A stretch of 8,367 bases of DNA from RGIG5612 sp017511185 (GTDB lineage: Bacteria > Bacillota > Clostridia > Lachnospirales > Lachnospiraceae). Positions within the stretch are counted from its first letter, which is position 1; the number at the start of each line of letters is the position of its first letter. Both the position numbers and the translations under genes were made by a program. The stretch is from NCBI GenBank assembly GCA_017511185.1, contig JAFWLF010000114.1, positions 1 to 8,367 on the forward strand. The letters are read 5' to 3'. The notes below the pieces were generated by a model. The model was given only the letters and a program-made list of their open reading frames with translations, did no database searches and was not told the origin of the DNA. Below, in pieces: positions 1-7,858 of the stretch.

Positions 1-2589
1 AACATTGTCTGTACCCATATCGATGAGGCCCTGACCATCATCCATGTACATACTCAGAAGAATATGGTCAACCAGTTTCCACTGATCCTTGCTCAGCGTG
101 ATGATCTGCTGTCCAGCTGCATTGGTCTTCCACTCCAGAGCCGTCTGATCGAACATATGCTGCGAAATGTACTCAGCTGCCGAATCAGTATTGAATCCCT
201 TAGTGAAGCTCCTTTCACCGCTGAAGAGACTGCTGCCAAAGAGATTGCCCAGCATGCCGGAAATATCGGATGATGAATAATTACCGGAGTAATTATCGTA
301 GTTATAGTTCGAGTCAAATCCGCCGGTGCTGTAGTTTCCGTTGGCAGAACCGAAGAGGCTGTTCAGGATGCTGCTGTAATCGCCGCTTCCTGTGCTGTAG
401 CCATTGTCGTAGCCAGTACCAAAGCCGGTATCATAACCGTAACCATTGCTATAACCAGTATCGTAGCCATAACCGGAATCGTAGCCGTAGCCATTGCTGT
501 AGCCGGTGTCATAACCATAGCCTGTATCATAGCCGTAACCGTTGTCATAACCTGTGCCGGATCCCATTCCAAAGAGGCTGCCCAGATCGATGCCGCCAAC
601 ATTGCTGTTGGAGTTGTAGTTCTGGCCATAGCCGTTGCTGAAGAGTCCGAACAGGGAGTTGAACGGAGAACCGCCGCCGGAGATGTATTGTCCGCTCATC
701 TCCATGCTTGCGTACTTTTGCACGCACTCCGTATACTCATCGCAGATATTGATCTGCCGGTAAACATCGCTCACCTGTGAAGCAAAAGATGCATTCGCAT
801 ACGGGAAGTAAATGGAAAGTCCATATGCGGAAGACATATTTCTGGAAACTTGATTGTATTTTACGGAACCCAGAATTGCCTCTGCCAGAGAACCTGCTTC
901 TCTTGTTCCTAACTTCGCTGCAAAGTCAACCAGGTCTACCTGGTCGATGCGGTAAGACTCACCAAATTCTCTAGCTTTGCTTCTGGATGTTGCAACCTCA
1001 GTATAGGAACCGCCGGCTGCATTATCAGCTGCTTCCATCTGTGCAGTAACCTTCTTCGCAAAGTTCTGCAGTTTTGTCGGAACTACCGTTGCCAGCTCAC
1101 CAAGGTCAGTCACAGAAAGTGTGGAACCATATCCCGGTGAATTCTGGGATGCCACGCGGACAAAATCATCAGCTATGATTTTGCCCAGTTCAATCGTCGG
1201 CATGCTGGTGTTCTTGCCAAGCTGTGTCAGCCAGTTGGTGTAATACCAGCCGGATGCATCTTCGGTCTCTTCCGATGCGATCAGGTAGTCTGAATAATCG
1301 GAAAGTGCCAGACCAGTTTCTACTGTTGCCATCAGGCAGGCATCAAATCCGATGAAATCAAAGTTCACACCGCCGGCACTGATTGCAGTCTTCAGTTTTG
1401 GAAGCGTCAGCGTGCCGGTATAGGAATATTTCTCATCATGTGCATAGCCTTCCACAGAGCCGCCGCCGTGATCCCAAAGGATCAGCATGTTGCGGTTTGC
1501 CGGGAAGTTCCGTTTACAATACTGAATAAATCCGGACAGTGTATCTTCTTTTGTCATAGAGACATCGCCGGCATTCTTTTCCAGACGATATAACTGACCG
1601 CCCTTGATCTGATAGATCTGGTTGGTATTGCTGGAGATGGCATTGTTGCGCCACTTGGTTGTACCGCCGGTATAAAGGATCAGGTTCACATTATTCCCAA
1701 GGTCAGCACTCAGCATTTCTTTCAGGTCGCTGGTGGCTGATCCGTAGTTGGACTCCAGATCGCTGCCGCACAGATAAACCATGATCGTGACCACGTCACG
1801 GTTGTTGCCGTAGATCTGTGTCATCTTAGCCGGAACACCGGCTGCCACTTCTTTATTCAGCACACCTGCATTGCTCTCCCAGCTGGTCGTGCTGTAATAG
1901 TTATTGGAAACATCATTGAAACTGAATCCGGTCGGCAGAATATTATTTGTATTTGTATTTGCGTTCGTGTTGTTGTTGACCGGAAGGTTATTGATCCCGT
2001 CGCTGATCCTCTTGGTGCAGCTGCGGATCAGGCAGCTTCCCAGAACAACGATCACTACCACAATAATGAGGATCAGGATCAGACTCTTGCCTTTGCCTTT
2101 CCTGCCGCCGGAACTACCACCTGTGCTGCCGCCGGATGGGACAGAATTGGATGGGCCATTATAGCCGCCATTGCCGCCGTTGTTGCCGCCATTATAGCCG
2201 CCGTTATTTCCGCCGCCAAGACCGCCCAAGCCGCCAAGGCCGCTATTATTATTGTTGGTGTTATTGTTATTGCCGCCCATAAGGCCGCCAAGAATTCCAC
2301 CGTTATTATTGCCGGAATTGTTGCCGCCGCCGAGCAGATCACTGATTATCCCTTTGTCCGCCTGCTGCGGAGCCTCTTTGGGTCCATTGCCCGGCCGAGG
2401 CGCTGAAGGAGGTGCGTTACGCGGTCCCTGATTGCCAGGCCTTCCCGGACCTGGTCTGTTCTGGCCTCCTAAGCCTGTATTTCCTTCACGGTTGCCAACT
2501 GGTCCCTGCCCAAGGCCTTCGCCCTGTCGTTCGACTTTGGCTTCTCCGTCTACTACGTTGCGTTCTCTGCCAATCGGTTTACCACTCAT
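1..2589 (-). CDS. Membrane-anchored clostripain-family (peptidase C11) cysteine protease, 3' end outside window
   Basis: The frame is open from ATG at 2589 to the left edge, 863 codons without a stop. Residues 1-168 are basic and Gly/Pro/Asn-rich with no globular look. Residues 169-188 form one strongly hydrophobic helix preceded by RKGKGK, which suggests N-in, C-out topology with the protease outside the cell. The C11 domain spans about 262-625: it opens with VVTIMVYLCGSDLES, has the catalytic His in LWDHGGG (H374) and the nucleophile in GFDACLM (C418). D416, two before the Cys, matches the position of a P1 Arg/Lys-binding Asp known in this family, so cleavage after basic residues is likely. 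An EETEDASGW block (440-448) follows. After the domain come a Tyr/Gly/Asp tandem repeat (680-734), repeated SLFG-type motifs and a second region from about 792 that runs off the edge. The family call is secure; substrate and role are unknown. Nothing links it to the purine genes beyond adjacency. Confidence 0.9.
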   Translation of the reverse strand, partial: MSGKPIGRERNVVDGEAKVERQGEGLGQGPVGNREGNTGLGGQNRPGPGRPGNQGPRNAPPSAPRPGNGPKEAPQQADKGIISDLLGGGNNSGNNNGGILGGLMGGNNNNTNNNNSGLGGLGGLGGGNNGGYNGGNNGGNGGYNGPSNSVPSGGSTGGSSGGRKGKGKSLILILIIVVVIVVLGSCLIRSCTKRISDGINNLPVNNNTNANTNTNNILPTGFSFNDVSNNYYSTTSWESNAGVLNKEVAAGVPAKMTQIYGNNRDVVTIMVYLCGSDLESNYGSATSDLKEMLSADLGNNVNLILYTGGTTKWRNNAISSNTNQIYQIKGGQLYRLEKNAGDVSMTKEDTLSGFIQYCKRNFPANRNMLILWDHGGGSVEGYAHDEKYSYTGTLTLPKLKTAISAGGVNFDFIGFDACLMATVETGLALSDYSDYLIASEETEDASGWYYTNWLTQLGKNTSMPTIELGKIIADDFVRVASQNSPGYGSTLSVTDLGELATVVPTKLQNFAKKVTAQMEAADNAAGGSYTEVATSRSKAREFGESYRIDQVDLVDFAAKLGTREAGSLAEAILGSVKYNQVSRNMSSAYGLSIYFPYANASFASQVSDVYRQINICDEYTECVQKYASMEMSGQYISGGGSPFNSLFGLFSNGYGQNYNSNSNVGGIDLGSLFGMGSGTGYDNGYGYDTGYGYDTGYSNGYGYDSGYGYDTGYSNGYGYDTGFGTGYDNGYSTGSGDYSSILNSLFGSANGNYSTGGFDSNYNYDNYSGNYSSSDISGMLGNLFGSSLFSGERSFTKGFNTDSAAEYISQHMFDQTALEWKTNAAGQQIITLSKDQWKLVDHILLSMYMDDGQGLIDMGTDNV
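388..552 (-). repeat. In-frame 48-bp tandem repeat encoding a Tyr/Gly/Asp-rich 16-residue unit
   Basis: Within the C11 peptidase gene, residues 680-734 read as GYDN-GYGYDT-GYGYDT, then GYSN-GYGYDS-GYGYDT, then GYSN-GYGYDT-GFGT, then GYDN-GYST. That is two full 16-residue units, a 14-residue unit and a partial one. Each unit is itself built from a six-residue GYGYDT element. The DNA copies differ mostly at third codon positions, so the array is not a very recent expansion. The segment is probably disordered or a flexible adhesive/stalk region outside the membrane; that role is inference. Confidence 0.85.
2155..2331 (-). repeat. Gly/Asn-rich low-complexity tract in the N-terminal region of the C11 peptidase
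   Basis: Residues 87-145 are almost entirely Gly and Asn with occasional Leu and Tyr, for example GGNNGGYNGGNNGGNGGYNG near 126-145 and runs of four Asn. The plus strand shows this as repeated gccgcc and attatt-like triplets. It lies before the membrane segment, so in the predicted topology it is cytoplasmic. Such tracts are prone to slippage, and length may vary between strains. Confidence 0.8.
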
Positions 2590-2596
2590 TTTTCTT

Positions 2597-2603
2597 CTCC
2601 TTT
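2597..2603 (-). promoter_or_regulatory. Ribosome binding site of the C11 peptidase gene
   Basis: On the minus strand AAAGGAG lies seven bases before the ATG at 2589. It supports that ATG as the start, and the MSGKPIGRER beginning it gives. Confidence 0.85.
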
Positions 2604-2615
2604 GGCAATCTGCCT

Positions 2616-2644
2616 TTTATGTCATTTTGCAACATATCTATCAA
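2616..2644 (-). promoter_or_regulatory. Candidate sigma-A-type promoter for the C11 peptidase gene
   Basis: On the minus strand TTGATA (2639-2644) is followed after 17 bases by CATAAA (2616-2621), matching the -35 consensus at five of six and the -10 at four of six positions. It sits between the upstream terminator and the ribosome binding site, where a promoter is expected. The leader would be about 20 bases. The -10 match is modest, and AT-rich surroundings make chance matches possible. Confidence 0.45.
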
Positions 2645-2667
2645 TTTTACTTTACCACATTTCAATA

Positions 2668-2700
2668 AAAAACGGCGAAAATTTTCATTTCGCCGTTTTT
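2668..2700. terminator. Bidirectional rho-independent terminator after purL
   Basis: A 13-bp perfect inverted repeat pairs 2668-2680 with 2688-2700 around a seven-base loop. The core is CGGCGAAA/TTTCGCCG, flanked by A and T runs, so it gives a G+C stem followed by U-rich sequence on either strand. Read on the minus strand it lies 38 bases after the purL stop and ends the purine transcript. It also insulates the C11 gene from read-through. No convergent gene is present to use the other direction. Confidence 0.9.
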
Positions 2701-2738
2701 GTCTATTATTCGCCAGAACTCATAAGAGTCTTTCCTTG

Positions 2739-5700
2739 TCACCCCTTAAAGAACGCCACCGCTGCTTCGAACATCCGGTTATCATACTCACCCGGAACAT
2801 TCTTATATAAGTAAGATCCTTTTCTCTCGCTGTGACCCATCTTGCCAAAGATGCGGCCGTCCGGAGAAGTAATGCCTTCCACAGCCATCGTGGAATTGTT
2901 CGGGTTAAATGCGATGTCATACGTCGGATTTCCATCCATATCCACATACTGCGTTGCAATCTGTCCGCTCTTAAGGAGCTGTGCAAGCAGGTCGTCGTTA
3001 GCAATAAACCTTCCCTCGCCATGGGAGATCGGAACGTTGACGATGTCGCCCTCGTTCATCAGCTTCAGCCATGGAGAGATCGTGGATACAATTTTGGTCC
3101 GTACGATCTTGGACTGATGCCGTCCGATCGTATTGAAGGTCAATGTCGGACAGTCAGCATCCGTCTCGATGATCTTGCCAAACGGGACAAGCCCCAGTTT
3201 GATCAATGCCTGGAAGCCGTTGCAGATACCGCACATCAGGCCGCCGCGCACATCGATCAGATCAGTCACCGCATCTTTCACCTGCTGGTTTCTAAAGAAC
3301 GCCGTGATAAATTTAGCACTGCCGTCCGGTTCATCGCCGCCGGAGAATCCACCCGGCAGGAAGATCATCTGTGACTCGCCGATCATGCGGGCAGCATCCT
3401 CTACACTGCGTTTGATGCCTTCTGCACTCAGGTTGTTGATGACTAAGATCGATGGATCAGCACCGGCATCTGCCATTGCTTTTGCACTGTCATATTCGCA
3501 GTTCGTCCCCGGGAATGCAGTGATCAGAACCTTTGGTCTTGCGGTCTGAATAGCAGGGATGGAAATCTCTGCGGCTTCTTTTGCACATGTGGAAGCATCT
3601 GTCAGGATCTTTCCTTCGCTTGTCTCCACTTTATTGCAAGGATAAATATCTTCCAAAACGTCCTCATAGATCTGACTCAGCTCTTCCAGAGAAACGCGCT
3701 CATTCTTATAGGAAAGAATCCAATCTTCCTGGATCCGGCCAAGATCTGTAAAGGACAAATGCTCTAACAGTTCTGATGGGCACTGCGTAATATCAAAGTC
3801 GCGCGGTACTTCCACCAGGAAGGAGCCGTAGCTGTATCCGAACAGTTCTTCCAGAGAAACGGCGCTGTCGGTAATGCCTCCGCTGAATTCAAATCCCAGA
3901 TGGTTTCCAAGGCTCATCTTCAGAAGTGCTTCTGCCACGCCGCCATAGGTCGGAGTGTAAACAGCTGCGCCTTCATGTTCTCTTAAAACGTGCGTTACTA
4001 ATTCGTAAGCAGCCTTAAGGGAATCGGCCTTTGGAAGACGATAAGAATCGCTGTCATCTGTCTCCGGACGGATCCATAACACTTTGTCACCGGCCTTTTT
4101 GAATTCCGGAGAAACAATATTTTCGCACTTGTCTGTTGTGACTGCAAAGCTGATCAGTGTCGGCGGAACATCCAGATCTTCAAATGTTCCACTCATAGAA
4201 TCTTTGCCTCCGATGGCTGCGACACCCAGTTCCACCTGCGCGCGGAATGCTCCGAGCACAGCTGCAAAAGGCTGTCCCCAGCGGAGCGAATCTCTTCCCA
4301 GTTTTTTGAAATACTCCTGGAAGGACAGATACACATCTTCAAACTTTGCACCGGCTGCCACCAGTTTGCTGACCGATTCCACAACTGCCAGATAAGCACC
4401 ATGGTACGGGCTCTGCGAGGTAAGCAGCGGATTATATCCCCAGCTCATGACAGAGCAATCGTCCGTATGTTTCTTCTCCATAGAGATCTTGTGGACCATT
4501 GCCTGGATCGGGGTCTTCTGATATTTTCCGCCAAACGGCATCAGTACGCTGCCTGCCCCGATAGTGGAGTCAAACATTTCTGAAAGACCCTGCTTGGAGC
4601 AGATGTTAAGATCTGCTGCCAGCGCTTTCATGGAAGCCTCAAATGACGGCTCCTCTTTTGCCCACTGCGCATCCATCAGATTCTCAAGCGGCTGTGCGCC
4701 TTCTACTTCGATCTTGATATATTTTTTTGCACCGTTGGTATCCAGGAATTCCCTTGTGATATCTACGATGTTCTTTCCGTTCCACTGCAGCACCAGACGC
4801 GGCTCTTCTGTAACTTCTGCCACTTGCACGGCATTCAGGTTTTCTTCTTCTGCCAGTGCCAGGAACGCATCCAGATCTTCCTTAGCTACCACGACTGCCA
4901 TTCTCTCCTGGGATTCGGAGATAGCAAGTTCTGTTCCGTCTAATCCTTCATATTTCTTTGGCACTGCATTCAGGTCAACACACAGACCGTCTGCCAGCTC
5001 GCCGATTGCAACGGAAACACCGCCAGCACCAAAATCGTTGCAGCGTTTGATCATGCGGCTTGCCTGCGGATTGCGGAACAATCTCTGCAGTTTTCTTTCC
5101 TCCGGCGCATTACCTTTCTGCACCTCTGCTCCACATGTTTCCACGGAATGGGAATCATGTGCTTTGGAAGAACCAGTTGCACCGCCGATACCGTCACGTC
5201 CGGTTGCGCCGCCTAACAAAATGACTACATCCGTCGGAGCCGGGCGCTCTCTGCGGACATTCTCTGCCGGAGCGGCTGCGATCACCGCACCAACTTCCAT
5301 ATGCTTAGCCGCATAACCCGGATGATATAATTCATCTACGATGCCGGTTGCAAGACCGATCTGGTTGCCGTAAGAAGAATAACCGTGTGCGGCACCTGTG
5401 ACCAGCTTCCGCTGCGGGAGCTTGCCCGGGATGGTATCTGCAACCGGTGTCCGCGGATCTGCTGCGCCAGTCAGACGCATTGCAGCATACACATAAGAGC
5501 GGCCGGACAGCGGGTCACGGATGGCACCACCAATACAGGTAGCTGCTCCACCAAACGGCTCGATCTCTGTCGGATGATTATGTGTTTCATTTTTAAACAG
5601 CAGGAGCCATGGCTCTTTCACGCCATCGGCTTCCACTTCGATCTTCACCGTGCAGGCGTTGATCTCTTCGGATTCATCCAGCTTTTCCAGCAGACCCTTC

Positions 5701-6587
5701 TGGCGCAGATACTTAGCTGCCAGTGTTCCGATATCAAACAGACAGACCGGTTTTTCCCGGTTCATCTCTTTGCGGACAGCCAGATAATCCTCATAGGTTT
5801 TCTGTATGTTCTGATCATCTGGATCTAAGAATTTTACATCCTCAATGATCGTGTTGAACGTTGTGTGACGGCAGTGATCAGACCAATAAGTATCGATCAC
5901 CTTGATCTCTGTAATAGATGGATTGCGGCCTTCTTTTTTAAAGTAGTCCTGACAGAACATGGCATCGTCCACATCCATAGCCAGTCCGTTGTCTGCCACA
6001 AACTGTTCCATCTCTTCTCTTGAATATTCGTTGAAACCATCCAGAATGGCAACTTCGGTCGGGATGTCATACTGCACGCGGATCGTCTCCGGCAGTTCCA
6101 GTGATGCTTTCCTTGCTTCCACCGGGTTGATCACATGCTTCTCGATCGCTGCGATTTCTTCCTCCGTCAAGCTGCCGTATAACAGATAGACTTTGGCAGA
6201 TGCGATATCCGCTCTTTCCCCTCCGGAGATGAACTGGATACACTGTGCAGCAGAATCAGCTCTCTGATTAAACTGACCCGGCAGATACTCTACTGCAAAT
6301 ACATACAGCGGGGCATCAGCAGAAGCGCCGTCAGCCCACACCGCCTGATCACCTGCAGCCTTCACATCTTCCAGTTCCTCATAAGTAAGGTCAGTCTGCG
6401 GCTCGGAGAAAACGCTCTTCACAGCCGTATCAAAAATATCCCGCGGCATGTTTTCCGCATCATAGCGGTTCAGCAGACGCACACCGACTAAGGAAGTAAT
6501 GCCCAGAAGGTTTCTGCACTCCTTCAGGAGTGTCATCGCCTCATGTGCATATTCTGTTTTCTTCTCAACATATACTCTGTAAACCAT
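2739..6587 (-). CDS. purL: Phosphoribosylformylglycinamidine (FGAM) synthase, large single-chain form
   Basis: This 1,282-residue enzyme converts FGAR, glutamine and ATP to FGAM in de novo purine synthesis in the cytoplasm. It is the single-chain form in which PurS-like, PurL and PurQ parts are fused. A PurS-like N-terminal domain (about 1-150) is followed by a linker and the ATP-dependent synthetase with SDHCRHTTFN (236-245), FKNETHNHPTEIEPFGG (331-347), GGATGRDGIGGATGSS (459-474) and IGGKDSMSGTF (792-802). The C-terminal glutaminase (about 1018-1282) has FPGTNCEYD (1025-1033), nucleophile C1122 in GICNGF, and H1189 and E1191 in SHGEGRF, a complete triad. The stop TGA immediately precedes the ATG in frame, which fixes 6587 as the upstream limit of the start. 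The start lies inside the end of purD, so the two are probably translationally coupled. The family is unambiguous and the gene looks intact. Confidence 0.98.
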   Translation of the reverse strand: MVYRVYVEKKTEYAHEAMTLLKECRNLLGITSLVGVRLLNRYDAENMPRDIFDTAVKSVFSEPQTDLTYEELEDVKAAGDQAVWADGASADAPLYVFAVEYLPGQFNQRADSAAQCIQFISGGERADIASAKVYLLYGSLTEEEIAAIEKHVINPVEARKASLELPETIRVQYDIPTEVAILDGFNEYSREEMEQFVADNGLAMDVDDAMFCQDYFKKEGRNPSITEIKVIDTYWSDHCRHTTFNTIIEDVKFLDPDDQNIQKTYEDYLAVRKEMNREKPVCLFDIGTLAAKYLRQKGLLEKLDESEEINACTVKIEVEADGVKEPWLLLFKNETHNHPTEIEPFGGAATCIGGAIRDPLSGRSYVYAAMRLTGAADPRTPVADTIPGKLPQRKLVTGAAHGYSSYGNQIGLATGIVDELYHPGYAAKHMEVGAVIAAAPAENVRRERPAPTDVVILLGGATGRDGIGGATGSSKAHDSHSVETCGAEVQKGNAPEERKLQRLFRNPQASRMIKRCNDFGAGGVSVAIGELADGLCVDLNAVPKKYEGLDGTELAISESQERMAVVVAKEDLDAFLALAEEENLNAVQVAEVTEEPRLVLQWNGKNIVDITREFLDTNGAKKYIKIEVEGAQPLENLMDAQWAKEEPSFEASMKALAADLNICSKQGLSEMFDSTIGAGSVLMPFGGKYQKTPIQAMVHKISMEKKHTDDCSVMSWGYNPLLTSQSPYHGAYLAVVESVSKLVAAGAKFEDVYLSFQEYFKKLGRDSLRWGQPFAAVLGAFRAQVELGVAAIGGKDSMSGTFEDLDVPPTLISFAVTTDKCENIVSPEFKKAGDKVLWIRPETDDSDSYRLPKADSLKAAYELVTHVLREHEGAAVYTPTYGGVAEALLKMSLGNHLGFEFSGGITDSAVSLEELFGYSYGSFLVEVPRDFDITQCPSELLEHLSFTDLGRIQEDWILSYKNERVSLEELSQIYEDVLEDIYPCNKVETSEGKILTDASTCAKEAAEISIPAIQTARPKVLITAFPGTNCEYDSAKAMADAGADPSILVINNLSAEGIKRSVEDAARMIGESQMIFLPGGFSGGDEPDGSAKFITAFFRNQQVKDAVTDLIDVRGGLMCGICNGFQALIKLGLVPFGKIIETDADCPTLTFNTIGRHQSKIVRTKIVSTISPWLKLMNEGDIVNVPISHGEGRFIANDDLLAQLLKSGQIATQYVDMDGNPTYDIAFNPNNSTMAVEGITSPDGRIFGKMGHSERKGSYLYKNVPGEYDNRMFEAAVAFFKG

Positions 6588-7839
6588 TCAGTGCCCGCCT
6601 TCCGATATCTTTTCTGTAATATTCATTATCAAAGTGGATCTTCTCCACGTCTTTATAAGCTTTATGGACTGCCTCCGCCAGCGTATGGGATGTCTCTGTC
6701 ACGCCAAGCACACGTCCGCCGTTTGTTAAGAGCTTGCCATCCTCCAGCTTTGCGCCGGCTACATAGACCTTATCCCAAAGCTCATCCGGGATGGTGATCT
6801 CAAATCCCTTTTCATAGCTTTCCGGATAACCCTTGGATGCCATGATCACGCAGCATGCGCTCTTTTGTGCAAAGTTGATCTCCATATCTGCCAGGCGTTC
6901 TTCAGTCACTGCCATCATGATGTCCAGCAGATCACTTTCCAACAATGGCAGAACCACCTGTGTTTCCGGGTCGCCGAAACGGCAGTTGTACTCGATGACT
7001 TTCGGTCCATCCTCTGTCAGCATCAGTCCAAAGTAAAGGCATCCTTTAAAGACTCTTCCCTCTTCCTTCATCGCCTGGATGGTCGGGAGGAAGATCTTCT
7101 CCATACATTCCTCTGCAATCTCCGGTGTGTAGAACGGGTTCGGTGCAACCGTACCCATACCGCCGGTGTTCAGACCTGTGTCGTTATCGCCGGCTCTCTT
7201 ATGATCCATAGAAGAGACCATCGGTACGACCACGTTGCCGTCTGTAAAGGAAAGGACAGATACTTCCGGACCAGTCAGGAACTCTTCAATAACAATATGG
7301 TCACCGCTGGCGCCAAATTTTTTATCTTTCATCATGGAAACAACAGCATCTTCCGCTTCCTTCAGAGTCTGGGCGATGACAACGCCTTTGCCCAGTGCCA
7401 GACCATCTGCTTTGATGACAGTCGGGATCGGTGCGGTCTTAAGATATGCTAATGCCGCATCCATATCATCGAACGTCTCATAAGCAGCCGTCGGAATATT
7501 GTATTTCTTCATCAGGTTTTTGGAGAACACTTTGCTGCCTTCTATGATGGCCGCATTCGCGCGCGGTCCAAAGCATGGGATGCCAATGGCTTCTAATGCA
7601 TCGACGCAGCCAAGTACCAGCGGATCGTCCGGTGCCACGATGGCGTAGTCAATTTTTACCTCAGCGGCAAACTTTTTGATCCCCTCAATGTCTTTGGCAT
7701 CAATGGCAACACAAGTCGCATCACGGGCAATACCTCCGTTACCCGGAACAGCAAAGACTTCTGTGACCTTTGGGTTCTCTTTGATCTTTTTGATAATTGT
7801 ATGCTCGCGGCCTCCGCCGCCGACAACCAAAACTTTCAT
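6565..7839 (-). CDS. purD: Phosphoribosylamine-glycine ligase (GAR synthetase)
   Basis: The 424-residue protein joins phosphoribosylamine and glycine using ATP to form GAR, the second step of purine synthesis. It has the ATP-grasp layout of PurD: the N-terminal GGGGREH loop (7-13), PGNGG (32-36), KADGLALGKGV (143-153), EEF (185-187), DHKRAGDNDTGLNTGGMG (212-229) and the family signature RFGDPETQ (287-294) with N285 before it. Length is normal for the family. A GTG nine bases upstream would add three residues, but it falls on the AAGGAG ribosome binding site, so the ATG at 7839 is preferred. The gene follows the AICAR transformylase by 19 bases and overlaps purL by 23 bases, consistent with one operon. 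Confidence 0.97.
   Translation of the reverse strand: MKVLVVGGGGREHTIIKKIKENPKVTEVFAVPGNGGIARDATCVAIDAKDIEGIKKFAAEVKIDYAIVAPDDPLVLGCVDALEAIGIPCFGPRANAAIIEGSKVFSKNLMKKYNIPTAAYETFDDMDAALAYLKTAPIPTVIKADGLALGKGVVIAQTLKEAEDAVVSMMKDKKFGASGDHIVIEEFLTGPEVSVLSFTDGNVVVPMVSSMDHKRAGDNDTGLNTGGMGTVAPNPFYTPEIAEECMEKIFLPTIQAMKEEGRVFKGCLYFGLMLTEDGPKVIEYNCRFGDPETQVVLPLLESDLLDIMMAVTEERLADMEINFAQKSACCVIMASKGYPESYEKGFEITIPDELWDKVYVAGAKLEDGKLLTNGGRVLGVTETSHTLAEAVHKAYKDVEKIHFDNEYYRKDIGRRALNGLQSIC
6598..6603 (-). promoter_or_regulatory. Weak ribosome binding site of purL within the purD coding end
   Basis: On the minus strand GGAAGG lies ten bases before the purL ATG, a weaker and more distant match than those of the neighbouring genes. 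With the purD stop lying downstream of the purL start, coupled translation from purD may compensate. Confidence 0.45.
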
Positions 7840-7847
7840 CCTCAACA

Positions 7848-7853
7848 CTCCTT
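7848..7853 (-). promoter_or_regulatory. Ribosome binding site deciding the purD start
   Basis: AAGGAG on the minus strand lies eight bases before the ATG at 7839, ideal spacing. It overlaps the alternative GTG start at 7848, which argues against that longer reading. Confidence 0.85.
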
Positions 7854-7858
7854 ATTCA

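Noticed and set aside
388..552. Regular repeats that could suggest a CRISPR array
   Set aside because: The repeats are contiguous without unique spacers and keep the reading frame of the peptidase.
270..641. Plus-strand frame of 123 codons rich in Arg, Ser, Cys and Asn
   Set aside because: It is the antisense reading of the Tyr/Gly repeat region of the peptidase gene; its odd composition follows from that repeat, and it has no convincing ribosome binding site.
2026..2085. Lipobox-like VVLGSC at the end of the membrane segment, suggesting a lipoprotein
   Set aside because: The Cys is at residue 186 after a long charged N-terminal region, far beyond a normal signal peptide, and Gly at -2 is a poor lipobox fit; a membrane anchor is simpler.
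2412..2810. Plus-strand frame of 132 codons across the purL/peptidase gap
   Set aside because: It crosses the terminator hairpin and overlaps both genes in antisense; it has no family features.
4564..5316. Plus-strand frame of 250 codons opposite purL
   Set aside because: It lies wholly antisense to conserved purL catalytic motifs, shows no recognisable protein features, and long antisense frames are common opposite genes of this composition.
7840..7848. GTG start for purD three codons upstream
   Set aside because: It overlaps the strong AAGGAG ribosome binding site, while the ATG at 7839 has ideal spacing and gives the normal MKVLVVGGGG beginning.
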